From assembly GCA_002104895.1 (NCBI GenBank), contig MCFG01000246.1:18501-82500 (forward strand): a stretch of DNA of 64,000 bases, read 5' to 3'. Positions 21,132 through 40,236 of the stretch are shown here, piece by piece (the first letter of the stretch is position 1; each line of letters starts with the position of its first letter). Source of the DNA: Anaeromyces robustus (taxonomy: Eukaryota; Neocallimastigomycota; Neocallimastigomycetes; Neocallimastigales; Neocallimastigaceae). Under the pieces are notes generated by a model. That model was not told the DNA's origin. It was given only the letters and a program-made list of their open reading frames with translations, and ran no database searches. Position numbers and translations under genes: made by a program.

Positions 21132-23887
21132 AAATATATTTGTTTATTTATATTTAATATATTTATTATTTTAATTTTTTTTTTTTTTTTTTTTTATTTT
21201 ATTTTTTATTTTATTTTATTTTATTTTTATTTTTTTTATAATTTATAATTAATAATTAGTGATGAATTAATGAATGAAGAAAGATTAAAGAAAAAGAAGG
21301 TATCCGAAGACTTTACAGCTAAAATGAGTAATATGTCATTAGGATCAGAAAAAACATATGTTTACAGTGGTGGTAATATATATGATCATAAAAAATCTAA
21401 TACTCTTAGTGATTTAGAAACAAACGAAAAAAGAAGTTCAACTGCTTCATTATTAAGTGATGAAAATATTAAATATATTTCTGAATATTATAAAACTACT
21501 GGTGTCGGTGATAGTATAATAATTAGAAAACATAGTCATCTAAATGAAAGTAGTATAGCTGAATCAAGTGATGAAACGGAATTAGATTCAAATCTAAAGC
21601 TTAAAGATCAAATTTCTTCTAGAGAAACTTTAGTTCCTAAACCAAAACCATCAGAACATTCAGTAAAAATTACTCAACCATTACCAAAATTATCAGATCA
21701 AAAGAAAACTAGAGACCGTAATAAAGTTTTAAGTATGTTAGGTAATATTCCACAACTCGGAAGCTTTGATTTTAATAATTTCCAGCATTCTAAACAAAAA
21801 AGTACAAATGATATTGACTTTTCTCGACAACTTCAAAGTGAGGATTTATTTGTATTTGATACTCCAGGAAAAACATCTAATTTACCACCAAGTTCAATAT
21901 TTGATGTACAAAAAAAACTAGCTACCGCAAATGTATCATCACCATTTGATCCACAAAGAAAAAGTTCTACTGCAAATACAACATCACCATTTGATACAAC
22001 TAGGAGAGCATCTACTATGAATACAACTTCACCATTTGATACAACTAGGAGAACATCTATTTTGTCACCTTCATCACCATTTGATCCACCAAGAAAACCT
22101 TCAACTATAGTTGAATCACAACCAACTACACCTTCATCACCATTTGACAGTTCAAAAAGAACATCTACTATATCACCAAATTCACCATTTGACACTTCAA
22201 GAAGAACATCTACTTTAACACCAAATTCACCATTTGATGATTCAAGAAGAACATCTACTACCAATTCAAGTTCACCATTTGATACATCAAAAAGAGCATC
22301 TATTGTTAATCCAGCTTCACCATTTGATTCACCAAGAAAACCATCCACAATAAATGAATCAGAACCATCAACACCTTTATCACCATTTGATACTCCAAGA
22401 AAAGCATCTACTTTAACATCAAATTCACCATTAGATACATCTAGAAGAACATCTACTTTAACACCAAATTCACCATTTGGTACATCTAGAAGAACATCAA
22501 CTCTAGATTCATCCTCACCATTCGAAACTCCTAAAATTACATTGGATGAAAATGAAGAAAAATCATCTTCATCTACAGAAGAAAAGAAAGAAAAAGGAAA
22601 AGTTCCAAAAGAAGAAGATCTTATTCCATCTATACCACATCAAATGTCTACATTAGATTGTAATGAATTTGATCAAGCACAGGGTTGTATTAGCCCATTA
22701 ACGGTTACATCAACAAATAATCCATTAGATCAAGAAGAAACAGTTGATATTCCAGAGTCTGAAATTACTGATGAAATATATTCTAAAATTTCTCAAGATC
22801 TTAAATATTGTTTCATGTGTAGAATGCAAGTATTAACTGAATATATTACATTTGATAATGAAAAATTCTTCCATCCAGACTGTTTCAGATGTCAACGTTG
22901 TGATGAAATTTTAACTAATAATAATTGCTATAGAAAGGAAGAAAAAGTAATTCATTTAATTAAAAATTTTTAAACATATATTACTAATACATTTATATAT
23001 ATATATATATATATTTAAATATTTTTCTAATTATAAATTTAAACTAATTTTAATATATACAAATTAACAATGTTTGTAATTATTATTATAGTATTATTGT
23101 AAAAAATGTTATTTATTTGAAGAAGGATACTGTTGTAATGAATGTGAAGAAATTATTGAAGGTCAAGCAATTAATATTAATGGTAAATTATATCATCAAA
23201 ATTGTTTTGTATGTAATGCATGTGGAGATAAACTTAATAAGCAATACTTAGTTATTGATGGAAGACCATACTGTAAAAGAGATTATCTTAAATATAAGGG
23301 ATTTATGTGCGGTATCTGTGGTGAATTTATTGAAAATGGTATTTATTAATTTGTTTATTTATTTAATTTTATTAATTTTTTTATTACTAAATAAATAAAT
23401 AAATAATGAAATTGATATGTATATATATATTTTAAATTTGTTACTTTTTTTATTATCTATAGAATATATTACTATTTTCGATAGAAAATATCACCTTAAT
23501 TGTAAAAGATGCTCAGTAAGTTCATTTATATTATTTATAATAATCATATTATTATAGTGTAATTAATAACAAAAAAAATTTAAACTAATAATAATTATTT
23601 TTAAAATATAGTTATGTGGAGAGTCATTTAATAACAAATCATTCTTTTCTCTTCCACAAGATCCATATGAAGTTTATTGTGAAAGACATAAAACTGAATT
23701 ATGCACATGTCATCGCTGTAATCAATCTATTGGTGATCAAATGATTAGAACAGTAAAGAATCCATTAAGTTATCATGTACACTGTTTTAAATGCATTAAA
23801 TGTGATAAAAGTTTACAAAATTCAGATTACTTTGGAAAAGATAATGAAGTATACTGTAAAAACTGCTACATTTCAACATTTTTATAA
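16416..23887 (+). CDS. multidomain Ras GTPase-activating protein: C2-C2-C1-RasGAP-(SPFD repeats)-4xLIM
   Basis: About 24 exons join in frame to roughly 1,470 residues. Order: N-terminal C2-like region (MDKTFEQKYT start; TYCTVHINDDEVRRTPTVYN); second C2-like region with GGLPDPYVACYLLPD and INPVFN; a C1 zinc finger from H to C following H-x12-C-x2-C-x12-C-x2-C-x4-H-x2-C-x7-C; a RasGAP domain with the arginine finger in TLFRANS and the second motif FLRFFAPSILGPKLF; an Ser/Thr/Pro/Arg region with about 13 SPFD-x-x-RR-x-ST units (about 21930-22530); and four LIM domains with intact Cys/His ligands (about 22806-23880). It should switch off Ras at membranes where C2/C1 bind lipid. The GAP-to-LIM join (exon end 21015 to exon start near 21260) keeps phase, giving KKNDELMNEE, which argues for one gene. 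No PH or Btk motif was seen, unlike animal RASA2-4. Confidence 0.82.
21930..22530 (+). repeat. coding tandem repeat: SPFD-x-[STP]-[RK]-[RK]-x-S-[TI]
   Basis: About 13 degenerate units of roughly 14-20 residues, for example SPFDTSRRTST, SPFDTTRRAST, SPFDPPRKPST and SPLDTSRRTST. Each carries a proline-directed site and a basophilic R-[RK]-x-S/T site. Units closest in sequence (SPFDTSRRTSTLTPN type) look like recent duplicates. The antisense frame is an artefact. Confidence 0.9.
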
Positions 23888-26686
23888 TTATCTTAAAACT
23901 ATTAATATATATTTATTTAGAATAAACATAATATTAAATCTTTATTTTTGTTTTTATTTTTTGAAAGAATAATAGTTTATGTTTTACTATTTAATTTAAA
24001 GTACTGTTTTTTAAACTTTATTTATTAATATTATGTAATGTATTAAATTATATATATATTAACTTTTAAGGTCACAATTTTTTTTTTAATATAATATATA
24101 TGAAACTATTTAATGGTTATTCAATTTTTTTTTCTTTTTTTTTTTTCTTATCAAAGAAAATATTGAAAAATAAATGAAGTTTTTTAATAATTATATAATA
24201 AAAATACTTATTAATAAAAAATAAAAAAAAATTGTATATTAAAGTAAAAAGTAATGTGCTACAAATAAAAATAAAATATAAAATAAAAACAAAATAAAAA
24301 ATAAACTATAAATAAAATTATATAGAGTATTACAAACCAATTTTATTTTTTATATAAAAAAAAAAAAAAAAAATATAAAATTATTGAAATAAATAAATAT
24401 TCAAAAATTATTTTTAAATTAATATTATTAAAATTTTTAAATAAATTATTAAATAAATTTTAATAAATAAATAAATATATATATATATATAAATTAGAAT
24501 AATGGTCAATTCTTCTAATTTATATTAATATATATTAAATTATTTAAAAAGATGATAATATTCCATTTTTATTCTTTGTTCTATGAGTTCTATGAGTTCC
24601 TAGTTAAGTACATATAATAAAAATTAATTATAATATATTTAAAATTTTCTATTAATTTATTTGATGTAATATAAAATAATTAATATAAACTGTCAATAAT
24701 ATTTTATAGAAATTTCATCACACAAAAAAAACAAATAAAAACTTTTTTTAATTATTAAAATTTAATTCATATGATTGACACTAAATATATTGTATTATAT
24801 TTTTTATATATATGATAATATATAAAGTTATCTATTAATATATTATTTTCTATATTACCAAACTTTCCTATAATAGAATTATTGGCAATAAGTTTTTCCA
24901 TTATTTTTTTCATATATTAGAATAAAAAGAAATATGTTATATCCATATATAATTTTTATATTCTTATTTATTTAAATAAATAATTAGAAATATAATAATA
25001 ATAATTATATAATATATTATATATTATAATATATTATAATAAAAAATTAATAAACAAACAAAAATAAATAAATAAATTTTTTTTAATAATTATTTAATCA
25101 ATCGTTTAATATATTTAATTTTTAATTATTATATTATATAAAAACACTATTTTTTAATATGTAATATATTAATAATATATTTTTATATATATATAAATAT
25201 AGTAATTTTTTATAAAATAAAGGATTTTTTAATTAATTATGTTGATAGTATTGAAATAATAACATTGTAATAAAAGTACCAGTGTATGACTGTAACAGTT
25301 TTATAATAATAATAAAGTTTAACATAAATATTTTCTATTTTATATATATATTTTTTTCGTTTTTCTTTTTATTCTTTAGTAAAATATTAATTATTATTTT
25401 TATTATATAATTATAAAATTATTTATTTATTAATTATTATTTTTATTATAAGATTATATATATTTTTTCATATAAATTATTAAGATAAAACAAACTATAT
25501 AAAAAATATATTATTTTTTATAAATATATACTTTAATCATGCATATTTAAAACATATTTAATGTAAAATACAAAATATTTTGTTTTACTATATATACGAA
25601 TATGTAAGGAATATAACTATAAACTTAAATGATATTTAATATATTGATTTTTATAATCATTAAATTTAAATAATTAGACCTTTAAAAATAATAATTATTA
25701 ATTATTATTATTATCAATTTTTATTATTATTTGGAATATTTATTTAATTATATTATTATATTTTTAAATAATAATTAAATTAATTCATATTGTTATTATT
25801 ATAAAATTAATAAAAATTTTTGATATATAGTCTATTTTTTTTGTATTAATAATTTTTTTCTATTATAATGAAAAATCTAATTTAAATAAGTACTATAAAT
25901 TGTTTTTTCTATTTATTAAAAGTTATTTATTTATTTACATTTTATATTTATTTCTTTTTTTAATTATAATATTTTAATTTCTTTTAAGTAATTGAAAATT
26001 TATAGTAATATATTTTCATTACATTATACATATATAAATTGATTACAAATTCATGTCTATAAACTATAATTTAAATGGTAAAATACTAAAACAATTTTAA
26101 ATATTTTGATTATTAAAAATAATATTATAATATATATATAATTGTATTATACAATATATTAAATATATTATAAAATTGAAATAAGTAAGTAAATGTATAA
26201 ATAAATATACAATAAATAAATATAATAAAAAATAAATAAATATATATAAATAAATATAAATAAATATTTTTAATAATAAATAATTAAAAATAATTAAATA
26301 ATAAATAATTATAATTATAAATAATTATAATTATTTAATAAAATTAATTATAGTTATAAAGAGACTATATATAATATTCTATATTTCCTTTTTTTATGTT
26401 TTTTTTTTTTTTTCTTTTTTAATAGTTCCTTAAAAACGTAAATAAACTTTGTAAATTAATAATTAAATTCATGTGTATATAATATTTCAGTAATAGTAAC
26501 AGTAATAATAAAAAAAAAAAAATTGTAAACATTCTAACGATAAATCATTTAATACTGATATAGTAATATTAATAATATAAACAAAATAAAAAGTAATAAG
26601 AAATATAAACATTGTATTTTTCACTAACAAAACATAAAAAAAAAAAAGGAAACGTAAAAAAGTAAATTATAAATAAATAAAATAAC
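23888..26686. other. 2.8 kb AT-rich intergenic spacer
   Basis: No gene family was recognised. It holds poly-A (about 24357-24373), many TA dinucleotide runs and degenerate ATAAATA arrays (about 26190-26340). The direct repeat GTTCTATGA occurs near 24578. A weak 48-codon minus-strand frame lies at 24767-24913. The last 100 bases are A-rich, as expected for the PLC leader. Confidence 0.5.
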
Positions 26687-31140
<4,454 letters not shown>

Positions 31141-31256
31141 GTTTATTTTAATAAAATAATACATTACTGAAATTGAAATTTTCAAATTACATACATGAAT
31201 AATTAAAAATGAAAAACAAGCCAAAATACATGATATATAAACTAAAAAATAAATAA

Positions 31257-31330
31257 ATGAAAATGAAAATGAAAATGAAAATGAAAATGAAAATGAAAAT
31301 GAAAATGAAAATGAAAATGAAAATGAAAAC
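31257..31330. repeat. (GAAAAT)n hexanucleotide repeat
   Basis: About 12 perfect units just downstream of the PLC stop codon. Confidence 0.95.
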
Positions 31331-32240
31331 AAAAAAATAAAAATAAAAATAAAAATAAATAAAAAAAAAATATAAAAAAATAAAAAAATAAAAAAATAAA
31401 ATAAAAAAATAAAAAAAAAAAATAAAAAAAAGAAAAGAAAAGAAAAATAATAAAAACAATAACATAACAAACCAATAAAAAAAAAAATAAAATAAAATAA
31501 ATATAATTAAATAAGCAAATATATTAATATATATATACTGAATTAAAATATATATTGCAATACTTAACATTATAATATAATAGATTTATCATATTTTATT
31601 TTATATTTTTCTTAAATTTAAAAGACGATAAAAAATAAAATAAGCTAATTTATATTATAATTATAAAAATTGCAGCTAGGAATTTTACTAAATAAAAGAA
31701 AAATTACTAGTTTATCATTTTATATATAAAATAAAATATTGATATAAATTTATTAAATTAAAATATATTGTTATAATATTATTAATAATACCTAAATAAT
31801 AACAATGTTAATAATAAATTATATATTAATATCAAAATTACAGCGATTATCAAATTATATAATATATATTATTCAATAATACTAATAATATTTATAATAT
31901 TATAAATAAAAAAATATATAAAAAATAAATATTTAATACATCTTTTTATCAATAAATATTATAAATTGAATAAATATTAGCAAATATATAATATCAATTT
32001 GTAATGTAAAAATAAATTAACAAAAATAGTAATAATTAAATGATGAATAATACTTCAAAATATATATACTTTTTTTGTTAATTTTAAACTTTTAAATAAA
32101 AATCTCAAAAAAATACATATAAATTTATTAATAATTGATTATTTTATAATTGATTTTTTTTTTTTTTTTATTTATTTCTTCTTTACTTATTTTTTTATAA
32201 TTTATTTATATTAATTTATATTATTTTTTCTTTACTTATT

Positions 32241-32531
<291 letters not shown>

Positions 32532-33635
32532 GTGAAATAATTGAAATTGATGAAAATATATATATATGCAAATTATAAATATTAATTTCCTTTTTATATA
32601 TTTTTTTATCTGTCTTAATGTTTTCCTTATATTTATTTAAAATTAAAGTTCTAAGCTTTAAAATAAATAAAATTATATATATATATATATAATTATTTTA
32701 GATAATCTATTATAAAAAATCATAATAATAATAAAAATGAATAAATTTAAAATTTAAATTATTTGAGTTATTTTCGATATATTATATAATTAAAAATAAG
32801 CTATAAAAAGATTTATACATATAAAATATTACACTTACCTTATGATTATTTAATATATAACAAAGTAAAAATTAACTAGAACATATATATATATTATTAA
32901 TTATAATCATAACAAAAAATTTAATAATAATGATAATAATAATAATAATAATTAAAAGATGTTTTTTTTTCTTTTTTTTATTAAATTTAAATTATTATTA
33001 TCTTTAGTTTTTGAATATGGAATTATCAAATTTAAATTTTTTTTTTATTAATTTTAAATTTATTATAATTTAAAATTGTAATAAAAACAAAATATATATA
33101 AATAAAATAAAATAGAGAAAAAAATTTAAATAAATAAATAAATAAGATAAATTATATATATATATATATATATAATTCCTTCTTCGATTATATTAATAAT
33201 ATTATATAATATTAGGGAATCATCCTTTATATTTCTCTCTTATTTTTATTTTTATCCTTAATTTTTAATATTATTATAGCTCATATATTTTAATCATGAT
33301 TAATATATAATACAAAAAAATTATAAAAAATTATAAAATATAAAATACAATTAATACAAAGAATACAATTAATATAAAGAATATAAAAAATAAAAAAGAA
33401 AAAAAGAAAAATAATAATAATAATAATAATAAATGTATTTAAAAAATATACCAAATATAAATATTTTCTTATATATATAGAGAAATCATTAAGTATATTT
33501 TTTCAAAAAAAAAAAATAAAATAAAATAAAATACTTATATATTTAATATAATTGTATATATAAAAAGAAGTATAAAATTATTTAAAAAATTGTATGATTA
33601 CTGGATTAAACATTTGATATATCAGGAAAATATAA

Positions 33636-36600
33636 ATGAGTAACGAGGAAGAGAATAATATAACTGATATAACTGATATTGCTAATGGAAATAATGAAAA
33701 TATAACCAGTATAACAGATATCGCTGATATTGTTGATGAAAATAATAATAATGAAAACACAACTAATATAGCAGATGTCGTTGATGTTGGTACTGCTGAC
33801 AGAAATAATGAAAATAATGGTTTTGAAGAAGGTAAAGATAAACTTCAATTAACAATTAAAACAAAACAAAATGTGGGTTTTTCTCTTCCAGATGATTTAC
33901 AAGATGATAAAAAACCATATGAAATGAAAACAGAACCAACTATTCATGATTTAAGTTTGTTAATTGATGATTTTTCACAATATAATTCAATATTATCATT
34001 AAATACCCCAGATGATAGAAAAAATAGTCCAACTTCAAGATTATTTAGTGGTAAAGCTGATGATGATGGTATATATGAAGTTATATTTCCAATTCCAGAA
34101 GAAAAATTAGTTAAAAATTCAAATTATATAAGAACTACAAAATATACTATTTGGTCATTTTTACCATTAAACTTAATTAGTCAGGTATTCATATAATATA
34201 TATAATAATATGATAATAAATATAAAAATAATATATTATTTTATATATATAATAATAATTTTATAATATTTGTATTAATAATAAATTATTTAAATAAGTA
34301 ATAAAAAATGAATAATTAGTATTAATAATATTATAATATTTTTATTTTTACTATTCCATATATTAATTATCATATATATATACGTTTACACATACATACA
34401 CATATAATATATTTATTTATTTTTGAAATGATTTGGTCAAACATATATATATTTTTTTTAAAAAAAAAAATAAAAGTTTAGAAGATTATATAATATTTAT
34501 TTCTTATTTGCAGCTTTTTCAACATTAACAAAATATAGTGCACTTAATCCATTTACACAAATTTTTCCATTATTACTTGTTCTTTCAGTAACTGCATTAA
34601 AAGATGGTTATGAAGATTATGTATGATATATATATAGATACCCACAAATATTAATAAATTTTTTAAATATCCATATATTTAAATATACTTTCAAATAAAT
34701 TAATAAACAAATCAAAATTATTCATACTTTTTATTTTTACTTTTATTTTTATTTTTATTTTTTTATTTTCTTGCTATATTATATTTAAATAATTTATAAT
34801 TATATTATATAACAACAACAATAATAATAATTAAAGAAACGTTATCTATCTGATAAAGAAACAAATAATATTAAATATTCTATTTTTAGAAATGGGTATG
34901 TAGATTTAATACCAAGTAAGGATATTCAATGTGGTGATGTTGTATGTTGATCATATAAATAAATGAAAAAAAAAATAAAATGAAATGAAAAGAGAATAAT
35001 ATAAAAATATATAATATTTAATTCATATTAGTTTTAATCAATTTTTTTATAATATTTATATTTTTACTAATATTATTTAAATATATTATTTTTATTTTAT
35101 TTTTTTTTTTATTTAATTATTTTTTTTATCTATAAATCATATTATTATAGGTTATTTTACAAAAAGGAGATAAAATTCCTGCTGATTTATTATTGATTGG
35201 ATCTTCATCAGAAGAAGGAACATGTTATATTGAAACATCAGATTTGGATGGGTATATAATATATTATATATTATATATTATATATTATATTTATTATATT
35301 TATTATATTTATTATATTTATTACCAAATATATATATAACAATGTAATTAATTGAAATTAATGTATATACTTAGTGAAACCAATTTAAAGCGAAGAACAG
35401 CTCTTAGTCAATTTTCAGGTATTCGTAGTTTAGATGAATTATTAAGAGTAAAATGTGTTATTCATTGTGAAAAACCAAATGATAATTTAACTTCATTTGA
35501 TGGAAACATATCAATTGAAATTTCTAAAAAAGCAAATAAAACAGAAGAGAAACAACATGATGGTTTATATTATTTTTTTATTGTTATTACTTCATTATAA
35601 TTAAATTTTTCTTTTAAATAATTTTCAAAATTACTAAAAATAATAATTTTTTTCTTCAAATTTAAAAAAAAATAATTATATTTATATTTATATATTAAAA
35701 CTTCAATATTATAAGATCCATTTTCCCAACCATTAAAATCAGGTATTCAAAGATCTGCATCATTTTTCAGAAGAAAAAAAGCAATTTCAAATTTAAAAAA
35801 AGGTGTACCTTTCAACATGGAAAATATGCTTTTAAGAGGATCTATTTTAAGAAATACTGATTGTATTTATGGTATGGTTATTTATTCAGGTCAAAATACA
35901 AAAGTTTATCAAAATTTGAAAAAAAGTGGAATGAAATTTAGTAAAATGGAAAAGAAATTGAATATTTTGATTCTATATATATTTGTATTTAACATCGCTA
36001 TATTAGCTCTTACTGTTATTATGAATTTCCTTCAAACTAAAAACGATGGAGAAGCAGTACATTTAGATAAACCTACAACTAATCTTACAGCATATTATGA
36101 TGAAAATAATAGACCAATAGCTGGTATTCCACAACCAGCATTAATAGATTCTCCTCACGATCTTTGGTATGTAACAGAGGAATCTTATATAAAAAAGCCA
36201 GATTCAAACTATCCTGATATGATTATTTCAAGTATTCTATCATACTTTGCACTTTATACTTATGTTATTCCTATTAGTTTATTTGTTTCCCTTGAAATTG
36301 TTCGTTTCTTACAAGCGTTTTCTATGGAAAAAGATAAAAAAATGACGGGTAAACAAGAAATTCAACATAATTTAGAAAAAACAAATGATAAATCAAAAGT
36401 AGTTAGACATCTTGATAAGGATCCTAATTTATTGTCATCAAGAGCTAGTATTTATCGAAGTGTACACAAGAAAACAGTGAAAAAAGTTGAAATTAAAAAA
36501 TTAAATATGAAAGTTAATAATTCAAACTTAAATGAAGAATTAGGTACAGTAGAATATATTTTTAGTGATAAAACTGGTACATTAACAAGAAATGATATGC

Positions 36601-38454
36601 AATTATCAAAATGGTTTGTTAGTGGAAAAATATTTAATAGAATTCCATTACAAAAATCATTATTGGAAAGATTTGAAAATCCAGAATGTTCTGCAGAAGA
36701 AAAGAATACGATAAAAGAATTTTGTCGTGCTGTTGCTATGTGTAATGAAACTATTCCATCTTTTGAGCCAAAAACTTATGAAATTATTTATGAAAGTCAA
36801 TCTCCTGATGAATCTGCTTTAGTTTATGGAATAAAAACTGAAGGTGTAAATTTAATTGAAAGAAATAGATCAAGTGTTTCTATTGGTATGTGGGGATCTG
36901 AAAAAGCATCTTCACTAAGAATGCAAGTAGAAGAAAATTATGAAATATTAATGGTATTTGAATTTAATAGTGATAGAAAAAGAATGAGTGTTGTTTTAAG
37001 AAGACCAGATAATAGAATTGTATTATATTGCAAAGGAGCTGATGATATAATGTTCGGTAGATTATCTCCTGATCCACAAATTAATGATCCAGAATATATT
37101 CAAAAAACAAAAAATGCTCTCAAAACATTTAGTCAAGATGGTCTTAGAGTTCTTTTAGTAGCAACAAAAGAACTGACTGAAGAACAATATGATATATTTT
37201 ATAATGAATATTATTATGCAAATCAAAATATTAATAATAGAGCAGTTGCTGTTGAGGAAGTTGTAAGTAAAATTGAAAAAGATTTAAAACTTTTAGGTGC
37301 TACAGCTATTGAAGATCGTTTACAAGATAAAGTACCAGAAACTATTGATTATATTTTAAAGGTTTTATTTTTATTTCTTTTTTATATAAAAAAAATAATA
37401 GTTTATATAATTATAGTATAATATTATAATAAACATAAAAATATAACTACAAAAGTATATTCTTTCACATTTTTTATTATTTTTATTAATAATAATATTA
37501 TCAAATTATTGTTTATATTTACATTAATTTATAATTTAAATAGAGTGGTATAAGATTCTGGTTATTAACAGGAGATAAACAAGAAACAGCTATTAATATT
37601 GGAACATCTTCAAAATTATTATCAAAAGATTTTAATATGATGATTTTAAATGCAACATCAGAAAGTGAATGTGATAAAAAATTAGATAATTTCATAAAAA
37701 CTTTAAAAGATAATAACAGTTGGGGAGTAGATCATACACCAAAAGAAAGTATAAATAAAGGATATAAAAAATTCTTAGGTTATTTCAAGAAAAGAAAACA
37801 ACCTAAACTAGATCCTGATGAAACAAAACGTTTAGAAAAAATATGGGAAAAAAATGCTTTAATTGTGGATGGAGGTACATTATCATTTATTTTTGGATCA
37901 ACGACAGAAGCTGAAGAAGAAGCTCAAAATAAACAATCTAATAATAAAATTGCTCCAATTACACCTGATGAAAATAAAGATGTTGAAAAGAAAGAGGAAG
38001 AAATAGAAAATAAAGGAAGTTCATTTAGATATGATCAAAATGTTATGACTAGTATGCAAAGAAAATTCTTAGAAATTGGAACCAGATGTCATTCTGTTAT
38101 TTGTTGTCGTGTAACACCAATACAAAAAGCCAGAGTAGTTAAATTAGTAAAAATTCATTTAAAGAAAACAACACTGGCTATTGGTGATGGAGCAAATGAT
38201 GTTTCAATGATTAAAGCAGCAGATGTCGGTATAGGTATTATGGGAAAAGAAGGTGCACAGGCTGTAAAAGCTAGTGATTATGCATTTAAAGAATTCAAAT
38301 TCCTTAAAAGACTTATATTCATTCATGGGCATTATAATTATATTCGTATCACAAAAATTTTATTATATAGCTTTTATAAAAACATTGTTTTAATTATCCC
38401 ACAAATTATATGTGGTTTCTATACATATTGGAGTGGAACTGTACGTATATATTT

Positions 38455-38513
<59 letters not shown>

Positions 38514-39582
38514 TATAATAATAATAATAATAATAATAATTATAATAATAATAATAATAATAATAATTATAATAATAATAATAATAATAACAATATAATT
38601 AATTATTTTCTTAACTATATTAACATAAAAGATGGTATACGAAGAAATGTTTTTAACTGCATATAATGTATTGATGACATCTATTCCAGGTCCAGTATTG
38701 GCTTGTTTAGAAAGAGATTTACCAGTACAAGCCATTTATAATAATCCACCTATTTATCTTGAAACACTAAAAGGAAAATATTGGAATAAAAAATTGTTTA
38801 TACATTGGTTCGCTCTGGCTATATATCAAGGATGCAGTTAGTATTCCCACATTTTATTAATATAATTATAAATATATATATGTATATACATTTAATAATT
38901 TAATTCATAATTTATGATTATATTTTAATATATTCAAAGTGAGCTTCTATATGGTCTTTCTCACATTAAATGATTCTGTTATTAAAGGCGACGGTAAAAC
39001 TTTTGCTAATGGTTACTGGGGGCAATGTTATATTATGGAAACTGTAGTATTACTTACAGTATTGGTAAAAGCACTTATGATCACAGATTGGATGACAATT
39101 ATAACCTATGCTGGTATAGGAATTATGTTATTATTCCATATTTTAATTATGATTGTTGTCAATTATATTTATTATGCTGATGAAGGATCGATATACTTAA
39201 TATTCCAAGCACCATATCTTTTGCTTATGTTTTTATTTATGTTAGTTGTTAATATCTTGCCTGACTTTGCTATCTTATAGTATGTATAATAACTTTTGAT
39301 TTTTAACTATTACTTAATGATATTTTTTATTAATGTTTCATTATTTTTTATTAATAATAAATAATAAAAAACAGCTACCAAAAGCATTTATATCCTTCTG
39401 ATACTCAAATAATATTAGAAAACTATAAACTACAGAAAAAGGAACCACTGAATTATGAAGAAAGTGAAAGTGAAGAATCCATTGAATCTATTGAAAGTAG
39501 TATTTCTAGTAGTAGTAGTTATCGTAGTTGTATTGATAACGAAGGAATAGAACCAAGAATTAGTATGAGCAAAGATTGTTAA
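33636..39582 (+). CDS. P4-ATPase, phospholipid flippase (first of a tandem pair)
   Basis: P4-ATPases move phospholipids from the outer to the cytosolic leaflet. Ten exons join to about 1,460 residues. Features in order: acidic Asn/Ile/Thr/Asp-rich N-terminus; TTKYTIWSFLPLNLISQ then the M1 exon at 34477-34620 (FRRLYNIYFLFAAFSTL); ALNPFTQIFPLLLVLSVTAL; actuator loop SDLDGETNLKRRT; M4 with YVIPISLFVSLEIVRFLQ (the P4 PISL motif); phosphorylation site FSDKTGTLTRNDMQ; ESQSPDESALV and CKGADDIM in the nucleotide domain; [27 protein letters not shown]-terminal membrane helices; and a Glu/Ser-rich tail ending at TAA 39580-39582. All core catalytic motifs are intact. The subfamily looks closest to Dnf/ATP8-11-like enzymes; the substrate is not predictable here. 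The gene would need a CDC50/LEM3-type partner, which is not in the window. Confidence 0.93.
38457..38593. repeat. (TAA)n microsatellite in a flippase intron
   Basis: (TAA)n with three regularly spaced ATT interruptions, inside the intron that splits the M7 region from the MVYEEMFLTAYNVL exon. Confidence 0.9.
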
Positions 39583-39617
39583 TAATAAAACACCACAACA
39601 ACAAAAACAAAACAAAA

Positions 39618-39649
<32 letters not shown>

Positions 39650-39826
39650 ATGGTTTTAAAATAATATTTTTATCATTTTAATTAATTATTATCATTAATA
39701 TCATTTATACCAATTTTAATTCATAATTTATTATACTTTATGACTATTAAAATAATTTTAAAATAGAATAATATGCTATTAAAATATTAATCTACTGTTT
39801 TAATTATTTATATAGTAGAAAAAAGA

Positions 39827-39874
<48 letters not shown>

Positions 39875-40200
39875 ATAATATATAAATTAAAAAAATAAAA
39901 TAAATATGACATATAAATTATAGAAAAAAAACTTAACAGAAAATGTAAACTTTATTATAATGTATATAAAATTTATAAAATTTCGTACGATAATTTTTAA
40001 TCGTATGATACTTTTAAGTTGATTTACAATAAATTTAATTACATTTATATTTACTTTATTATCTTTAATATAAAAATATTTTTTTAATTCGGACTTATTA
40101 GTTTTTAGTAAATATTAAATGTTAATTTAATTTTCCAATATTTTATAATATTTTGGAGAAATTGAATAAATAAACATAAAAAGATTTATTTAATAAAAAG

Positions 40201-40236
<36 letters not shown>

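Noticed and set aside
21833-22348. Minus-strand frame across the SPFD repeats
   Set aside because: It is the antisense shadow of the RasGAP-LIM gene exon; the plus strand joins domains on both sides.
16416-23887. Two separate genes (a RasGAP and a LIM protein)
   Set aside because: The splice phase at 21015 to about 21260 keeps one frame and no convincing terminator or leader separates them. I kept one gene but flagged the need for transcript evidence.
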